46,804 nt of DNA from UBA1715 sp045615765. Lineage in GTDB: Bacteria; Bacteroidota; Bacteroidia; Bacteroidales; UBA1715. Positions 42,157 through 46,804 of this stretch are shown in pieces. A program made the translations under genes and the position numbers. Location of the stretch: contig JAZLFM010000024.1 in assembly GCA_045615765.1 (NCBI GenBank), positions 1 to 46,804 of the forward strand. Direction: 5' to 3'. Under the pieces are notes generated by a model. The model made no database searches. It was given only the letters and a program-made list of their open reading frames with translations, and was not told the origin of the DNA. Each line of letters begins with the position of its first letter. Positions within the stretch are counted from its first letter, which is position 1.

Positions 42157-42518
42157 ATACACACAAAGTTAATCCTATAATGGAAGAATGCCGTAAACTT
42201 ATAACTCCCGAGATTCAAAAACAAGTGGATTTGTGCGTTAGTATTGCTAACAGAGTTTATGACTTATTAGAAGAGCGAGGAATGACTCAACGAGACTTTG
42301 CCCGCGCTCTTGGCAAAACTGAGACAGAAGTCAGTCGATGGCTTTGCGGCACGCATAATTTAACTATTGCTACAATAGCAAAGATGTCTGTGGTTTTGAA
42401 TGATGACATTATTGTTACTACTTTTACTCAAAAACAGGAGCCTCGTCAATATACGCAACATGAAGTTGACACCACAATGGTCGCCGCTCCACCCCAAAAG
42501 TATAAGAAACGAAAGTAA
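42153..42518 (+). CDS. XRE-family helix-turn-helix antitoxin
   Basis: This 121-residue protein carries an XRE/Cro helix-turn-helix over about residues 32-85, with ERGMTQRDFARALGKTETEVSRWLCGTHNLTIATIAKM and the usual TQ..A..LG and S.W..G.HN positions. Flanks are a helical N-terminus and a basic C-terminal tail. Its ATG overlaps the preceding stop by four bases, so translation is coupled. It should neutralise the toxin and repress the operon through the repeated operators at 41586-41634. I recall this kind of protein paired with a RelE-like partner as a common Bacteroidota module. Confidence 0.82.
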   Translation: MNTHKVNPIMEECRKLITPEIQKQVDLCVSIANRVYDLLEERGMTQRDFARALGKTETEVSRWLCGTHNLTIATIAKMSVVLNDDIIVTTFTQKQEPRQYTQHEVDTTMVAAPPQKYKKRK

Positions 42519-42582
42519 AAATGCCACAACTTTCTTTTTACGATAAGTTCGAATTTATACTTTTTTTGTACTAATACTTTTC

Positions 42583-42613
42583 TTCGTAATTCAACACAAA
42601 TACAATATCTTTG
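42583..42613 (+). promoter_or_regulatory. argH promoter
   Basis: TTCG (42583-42586), a 19-base spacer and TATCTTTG (42606-42613) fit the promoter consensus with one mismatch in the -33 box. It is 22 bases before the argH ATG. It gives argH its own transcription start after the toxin-antitoxin-like pair. Confidence 0.65.
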
Positions 42614-42635
42614 CAAAGAGTAAAAAAATATTATA

Positions 42636-43985
42636 ATGGCAGAAAAACATTCTACAACTCTTTGGCAAAAAGATGTAACTCCAAACGAAAAAGTATCGAC
42701 ATTCACTGTCGGTAAAGACAAAGAATTTGATGTGTATTTGGCAAAGGCCGATGTACTTGGCAACCTTGCACACACAAGAATGCTTGAATCTATAGGTCTA
42801 TTGACTAAAGAAGAATTAGAGCAAGTTCAGGCTGAACTAAAAAATATCTACAAAGATGTTTTAGCCGGCAAATTCAAAATCGAAGATCATGTAGAAGATG
42901 TTCATTCACAAGTAGAATTTCTCTTGACCGAAAAATTAGGTGATGTAGGAAAGAAAATTCATAGCGGTCGTTCTCGTAACGACCAAGTTCTTCTTGATAT
43001 GAAATTGTATCTTCGCGATGCCATTCAAGAAACTGCTAAAAGCGTACAAGACTTATTCACTCTTTTACAAAAATTAAGTGAACAATATAAAGCCGTTTTA
43101 ATGCCAGGCTACACGCATCTACAAATCGCTATGCCGTCATCTTTCGGACTTTGGTTTGGTTGCTATGCAGAAAGCCTTGTAGATGATTTACAACTTCTTT
43201 TAGCTGCCTATAAAATTGCAAACCAAAACCCACTTGGTTCAGCAGCAGGCTACGGATCATCGTTCCCATTAAACCGAACAATGACAACAGAATTGCTTGG
43301 TTTCGAAACATTAAACTACAACGTAATGTACGCCCAAATGGGACGTGGCAAGGTTGAAAAGATTACTAGTTACGCATTAGCAAGTATATCTTCTACATTA
43401 TCGAAAATGGCAATGGAGATGTGCTTGTTTATGAATCAGAATTTCCACTTTGTGTCGTTCCCTGAAGAACTTACAACAGGTTCAAGCATTATGCCACATA
43501 AAAAGAACCCTGATGTATTCGAAATCATCCGTGCTAAGTCAAACAAAATTCAGGCCTTGCCAACGGAAATTACATTCATCACAACAAATCTTCCATTCGG
43601 ATATAACCGTGATTTGCAAATCATTAAAGAATGTATCATTCCTGGATTTACAGAAGTACAAAGTTGTATTGATATGATGATGCTTATGCTGAACAACATA
43701 AAGATTGCAGACAACATTCTTGACGATCCAATGTACGACTACATTTTCAGCGTGGACGAAGTAAACCGCCTTACATACGAAGGTATGCCTTTCCGCGACG
43801 CCTACAAAAAAGTCGGATTGGATATTAAACATGGTGAATTCAAAGCTGAAAGAAAAGCGAACCACACTCACGAAGGAAGTATCGGTAATCTTTGCAATGA
43901 CAAAATCAAGGCAAAATTCGACAGCGTTTTCAATGAATTTCCTTTTAAACAAGTGGCAAATCAGTTAGAAACATTAGTAAAATAA
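42636..43985 (+). CDS. argH: Argininosuccinate lyase
   Basis: This 449-residue enzyme splits argininosuccinate into arginine and fumarate, the last step of arginine synthesis. DVHSQVEFLLTEKLG and HSGRSRNDQVLLDMKLYLRD are the first conserved region, PGYTHLQIAMPSSFG the second, and GSSIMPHKKNPDVFEIIR the fumarase/lyase superfamily signature with the catalytic Ser loop. Length and order are normal. It has its own promoter and is followed two bases later by the DUF3467 gene. The ArgE-like gene lies 1.1 kb upstream beyond the inserted toxin-antitoxin-like pair. Confidence 0.96.
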   Translation: MAEKHSTTLWQKDVTPNEKVSTFTVGKDKEFDVYLAKADVLGNLAHTRMLESIGLLTKEELEQVQAELKNIYKDVLAGKFKIEDHVEDVHSQVEFLLTEKLGDVGKKIHSGRSRNDQVLLDMKLYLRDAIQETAKSVQDLFTLLQKLSEQYKAVLMPGYTHLQIAMPSSFGLWFGCYAESLVDDLQLLLAAYKIANQNPLGSAAGYGSSFPLNRTMTTELLGFETLNYNVMYAQMGRGKVEKITSYALASISSTLSKMAMEMCLFMNQNFHFVSFPEELTTGSSIMPHKKNPDVFEIIRAKSNKIQALPTEITFITTNLPFGYNRDLQIIKECIIPGFTEVQSCIDMMMLMLNNIKIADNILDDPMYDYIFSVDEVNRLTYEGMPFRDAYKKVGLDIKHGEFKAERKANHTHEGSIGNLCNDKIKAKFDSVFNEFPFKQVANQLETLVK

Positions 43986-43987
43986 TC

Positions 43988-44293
43988 ATGGAAGAAACTA
44001 AAGAACAACAAATTAGCATAGATCTACCTGCAGATGTCGCAGATGGTATTTATTCAAACCTTGCGGTTATCTCGCACTCTAATACAGAATTCATTCTTGA
44101 CTTTATTAGAATGATGCCAGGTATGCCAAAGGCAAAAGTTATGTCTCGCGTTATTCTTACACCAGAACATGCAAAAAAACTTCTTTTGGCCTTGCAAGAC
44201 AATGTTCAAAAATATGAACAACACAACGGAGCAATAAAACAAACAACCAACAATTTTCCAATTCCTAATATAGGCGGAAACGCACAAGCATAA
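43988..44293 (+). CDS. DUF3467 protein
   Basis: This 101-residue protein matches DUF3467: an N-terminal ISIDLPADVADGIYSNLAVISHSNTEFILDF and a central MMPGMPKAKVMSRVILTPEHAKKLLLAL are its core. The end is a Gln/Asn/Pro-rich tail. The family is widespread in bacteria and has no settled function. It begins two bases after argH and ends one base before rlmB, so it is in one operon with both. No catalytic motif or membrane segment is visible. Confidence 0.9.
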   Translation: MEETKEQQISIDLPADVADGIYSNLAVISHSNTEFILDFIRMMPGMPKAKVMSRVILTPEHAKKLLLALQDNVQKYEQHNGAIKQTTNNFPIPNIGGNAQA

Positions 44294-44294
44294 C

Positions 44295-45029
44295 ATGGAA
44301 CAAACAGGAATGATATACGGCACACACGCAATACTTGAAGCATTACAAGATTGCAAGCCTATAGATCAAATACTTATAAAAAAACAATCTGACAACGAGC
44401 AAATACGCGAAATAATCTATCTTGCCCGTAAGCAGAATGTTACGATAAAAACTGTACCTATCGAGAAATTGAATAAAATTACTCGCAAGGCACACCAAGG
44501 CATCATTGCCTTTATGTCGCCTATTGAATTCCAAGAGATAGACAAAATCGTTCCTACATTATTTGAACAAGGCAAGAATCCTTTCATTGTAATACTAGAC
44601 CAAGTATGCGATGTTCGCAATTTTGGCGCTATAACCAGAACATGCGAATGCATGGGTGTTGACGCGATAATTATTCCACAAAAAGGTTCGGCACAAATCG
44701 GCGCCGACGCAGTGAAAACATCTGCAGGAGCTTTATTTAAAATTCCAATCTGTAAAGTGCATTCATTAAAAAGTGCGATATCATATTTACAAGAATCCGG
44801 ACTTCAGGTAATTTGCGCTGCCGAAAAATTCTCGGCTAACTGTTATGATGCCGATTTAACGCAACCTTTAGCACTTGTATTTGGTGCTGAAGAAGATGGT
44901 ATAGAAGATAGCATTATAGAGATGGCAAACAGTTGCATAAAAATCCCTATGGTTGGCGAAATCTCATCGTTGAATGTTGCCGCAGCAACTGCCATGTGCG
45001 TATATGAAGTGTGTCGACAAAGAAAATAA
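44295..45029 (+). CDS. rlmB: 23S rRNA (guanosine-2'-O-)-methyltransferase, TrmH/SpoU family
   Basis: This 244-residue SPOUT enzyme should methylate the 2'-O of a 23S rRNA guanosine (G2251 in E. coli). An N-terminal L30e-like substrate-binding domain (about 1-80) is followed by the knotted SAM domain. Its motifs are LDQVCDVRNFGAITRTCECMGVDAIIIP (motif 1 with Asn and Arg), LVFGAEEDGI (motif 2) and IKIPMVGEISSLNVAAATAMCVYEV (motif 3). All three SPOUT motifs are intact. TrmH of tRNA specificity cannot be wholly excluded. It closes the argH-DUF3467-rlmB run and is followed by a terminator. Confidence 0.88.
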   Translation: MEQTGMIYGTHAILEALQDCKPIDQILIKKQSDNEQIREIIYLARKQNVTIKTVPIEKLNKITRKAHQGIIAFMSPIEFQEIDKIVPTLFEQGKNPFIVILDQVCDVRNFGAITRTCECMGVDAIIIPQKGSAQIGADAVKTSAGALFKIPICKVHSLKSAISYLQESGLQVICAAEKFSANCYDADLTQPLALVFGAEEDGIEDSIIEMANSCIKIPMVGEISSLNVAAATAMCVYEVCRQRK

Positions 45030-45045
45030 TCTGACATAGAAATCA

Positions 45046-45083
45046 ATAAAAAAGTCCAGCAAAGTTTTTTGCTGGACTTTTTT
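45046..45083. terminator. Bidirectional intrinsic terminator between rlmB and amt
   Basis: A long A-rich arm with GTCCAGCAAA (about 45048-45063) pairs with TTTTGCTGGAC plus a T run (45067-45083). A and T tracts on both sides let it serve rlmB and the convergent ammonium transporter. Confidence 0.88.
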
Positions 45084-45102
45084 ATTTCATCAAAGACTTA
45101 TA

Positions 45103-46479
45103 CTATTTCTTTTCAGGAACTTCTAGGTTAGCTTCGTCATATTCAGCAATCTCACGAAGTCTTCCGTAATGTTCGTCGTGTTGGCTACGGTCAAGACCAA
45201 TTTCTTCACAATCAGCACCGACACGCATTGGAATCATTTTGTTTGTCAACCAATATAGAGCATATGACATTCCGAATGTGTACACAAATACGATTAAGAC
45301 TGCAATTACATGGTTAACAAAGAATTGTAAGTGAGTAACACCTTCTTCTGCAAGTCCAGGTTCATATTTGTAAACGAATATACCTGTAAGAAGAGTACCA
45401 ACAATACCACCAAGTCCGTGAGTTGGGAACACATCCAAGGCATCATCAACGGCTGTCTTTTTGTTTTTGATATAACAAGCCATGTTACAAATCAATGTCG
45501 TTACAAAAGCAATTAAAACACTTTCCGATGTGCTAACCCATCCTGCTGAAGGCGTAATGGCAACCAAACCAACAACGCCACCTACAGAAGCACCCATAGC
45601 CGAAGGCTTACGACCACGAATACCATCGAAGAACAACCATGTAAGCATTGCTGTTGCAGCCGCAGTGTTTGTATTCAAGAAAGCTTTTACAGCCACCTCG
45701 TTTGCTGCCAAGCTAGATCCTGCGTTGAAACCGAACCAGCCTAACCATAACATTGAAGCACCTAGTACTACATACGGAATGTTAGCTGGTTGAGATTCTT
45801 GATTGCGACGTCTTCCCAAGAAAAGAGCTCCAACCAAAGCAGCCACACCCGAAGAAGCATGTACCACAATACCACCAGCGAAATCCTTTACATGCATTTG
45901 AGCGAATAAACCATCAGGATGCCATGTACAGTGAGCAAGAGGACAGTAAATCACTATACAGAATAATGCCATAAAGACTAAATAACCAGAAAAACGAACA
46001 CGTTCTGCAAATGATCCAGTTATCAACGAAGGAGTAATGATTGCAAACTTCATTTGGAACAAAGCATACAATGCAAGCGGAATAGTTAAACCTAACTTTG
46101 TTGAAAGTTCATCGGTTGCTTGCCCACCAACATTATACATAAAGAAATATGTTTTCGGACTTCCGATTATACCTCCTAGGTCATCACCAAAAGCAAGGCT
46201 AAATCCACAGAATACCCAAATCACACTAATTAATCCCATAGCTATAATACTTTGTAGTATAGTAGAGATTATGTTCTTTTTACGAACCATTCCACCATAA
46301 AACAACGACAAACCTGGCGTCATCATAAGTACAAAGATTGTTGCAGTCAAAAGCCATGCGACATCAGGAAGACTAATATTATCGCTTAGAGTCCAAATTT
46401 CCGTTTGACTTGGCACAAAGCAACCTATTATCGTAACAACTAACAGGATTGCCATAAACACATACCATCGTTTTTCCAT
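45103..46479 (-). CDS. amt: Ammonium transporter
   Basis: This 458-residue inner-membrane protein of about eleven to twelve helices imports ammonium. Family motifs are MTPGLSLFYGGMVRKKNIISTI near the start, FAGGIVVHASSGVAALVGALFLG with the first pore His, and DVFPTHGLGGIVGTLLTG with the second. A leader helix at the N-terminus may be a cleaved signal. The cytoplasmic tail ends in a charged segment. No glnK/P-II gene adjoins it within the window, though one often does. It has a well-formed promoter upstream and a terminator downstream, so it is probably monocistronic here. Confidence 0.96.
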   Translation of the reverse strand: MEKRWYVFMAILLVVTIIGCFVPSQTEIWTLSDNISLPDVAWLLTATIFVLMMTPGLSLFYGGMVRKKNIISTILQSIIAMGLISVIWVFCGFSLAFGDDLGGIIGSPKTYFFMYNVGGQATDELSTKLGLTIPLALYALFQMKFAIITPSLITGSFAERVRFSGYLVFMALFCIVIYCPLAHCTWHPDGLFAQMHVKDFAGGIVVHASSGVAALVGALFLGRRRNQESQPANIPYVVLGASMLWLGWFGFNAGSSLAANEVAVKAFLNTNTAAATAMLTWLFFDGIRGRKPSAMGASVGGVVGLVAITPSAGWVSTSESVLIAFVTTLICNMACYIKNKKTAVDDALDVFPTHGLGGIVGTLLTGIFVYKYEPGLAEEGVTHLQFFVNHVIAVLIVFVYTFGMSYALYWLTNKMIPMRVGADCEEIGLDRSQHDEHYGRLREIAEYDEANLEVPEKK

Positions 46480-46522
46480 ACTTGTAAATCTTTTTAGTTA
46501 TACTTTTTGTTTAATTGCTCTG

Positions 46523-46552
46523 CAAAAGTATAAAAACCAAAAGCAAAACAAA
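46523..46552 (-). promoter_or_regulatory. amt promoter
   Basis: On the minus strand, TTTG (46552-46549), an 18-base spacer and TACTTTTG (46530-46523) match the Bacteroidota consensus exactly. It is 43 bases before the amt ATG. The rest of the gap 46480-46720 shows no other feature. Confidence 0.72.
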
Positions 46553-46720
46553 GGATTTTGCTTACATTTTTTAATCAATAGTCTAAAATTTAGATTATTT
46601 CGTAATTAAAATACGCGATTTTCGTATAATTTTATTGATGCAATAAACACATGATATTATAATATGTAATTGAAGCAAATTCATTAAATGAAACATTTTT
46701 CAAAAAAAAGTTTGCTTTTA

Positions 46721-46751
46721 TTTGGGGAATATAAAAAAATGACTACTTTTG
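46721..46751 (+). promoter_or_regulatory. tRNA promoter
   Basis: TTTG (46721-46724), exactly 19 bases and TACTTTTG (46744-46751) are a perfect match to the Bacteroidota vegetative promoter. It is followed by CGTCT-N8-AGACG (46755-46772), a small leader hairpin ending four bases before the tRNA. Confidence 0.75.
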
Positions 46752-46776
46752 CATCGTCTTTTTTGAGAGACGGATT

Positions 46777-46804
46777 GATTCAGTAGCTCAGCAGGTAGAG
46801 CACA
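46777..46804 (+). tRNA. tRNA, 5' part only (anticodon outside window)
   Basis: GATTCAG is the 5' acceptor strand, T8 and A9 follow, and GCTC/GAGC (46786-46789 and 46798-46801) form the D stem around AGCAGGTA. The sequence stops at the window edge before the anticodon, so the amino acid cannot be read. From memory of Bacteroidota tRNAs it could be a lysine tRNA, but that is a guess. Confidence 0.8.

Overview
The window looks like the chromosome of an AT-rich member of the Bacteroidota, most likely order Bacteroidales. It carries gldH, PSP1/RicT, DUF4924, DUF6427, DUF3109, DUF3467 and DUF4159 genes, a PEP/pyruvate-binding signalling protein typical of the phylum, and promoters of the form TTTG-N18-20-TAnnTTTG. 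No Shine-Dalgarno sequence was needed to place any start. The lineage is inferred from gene content only; no ribosomal RNA is present.

Layout. 1-3408: the end of purD, a DUF6427 membrane protein, a WG-repeat lipoprotein and an exported SUMF1-fold protein, closed by a terminator. 3497-6985 (minus): a very large RND exporter / lysophospholipid acyltransferase / Rossmann-remnant fusion. 7066-13079 (plus): a BatA-like VWA protein, DUF4159 and an AddA-like helicase-nuclease, convergent with an acyl-CoA synthetase (13076-14881, minus). 15059-19288 (minus): a compact run of a small outer-membrane protein, holB, ricT, gldH and trmB. 19344-21747 (plus): a pseudokinase and pgk.

21830-28303 is the accessory heart of the window: an array of displaced Rhs/YD-repeat tips. 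Three N-terminally truncated pieces of one Rhs core, visibly richer in G+C than their surroundings, are followed by AT-rich C-terminal toxin-like domains and small partner genes. One C-terminus has the Cys/His/Asp layout of a papain/C39-like peptidase. It is followed by an exported protein whose paralogue lies 1 kb further on, behind a broken core and inverted repeats that resemble insertion-sequence ends.

28523-33553 (plus) is housekeeping: ribBA, manA, DUF3109, DUF2279, DUF4924 and rpe. 33554-34844 holds an IS200-like Y1 transposase inside a 103-bp-period array of REP-like hairpins. 34845-39260 (minus) is an unusual signalling pair: a GAF-GAF-REC-REC-PPDK_N protein and a LuxR-type regulator whose receiver domain lacks its phospho-acceptor. 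39456-45029 (plus) holds hisH, an S4 RNA-binding protein, an ArgE/DapE-like deacylase, argH, DUF3467 and rlmB. A toxin-antitoxin-like pair with its own promoter and operator repeats sits between the deacylase and argH. An ammonium transporter (45103-46479, minus) and the 5' part of a tRNA finish the window.

The strongest candidates for something undescribed are the Rhs tip array with its paralogous exported partners, the GAF/receiver/ATP-grasp signalling pair, and the transposase-associated hairpin array.
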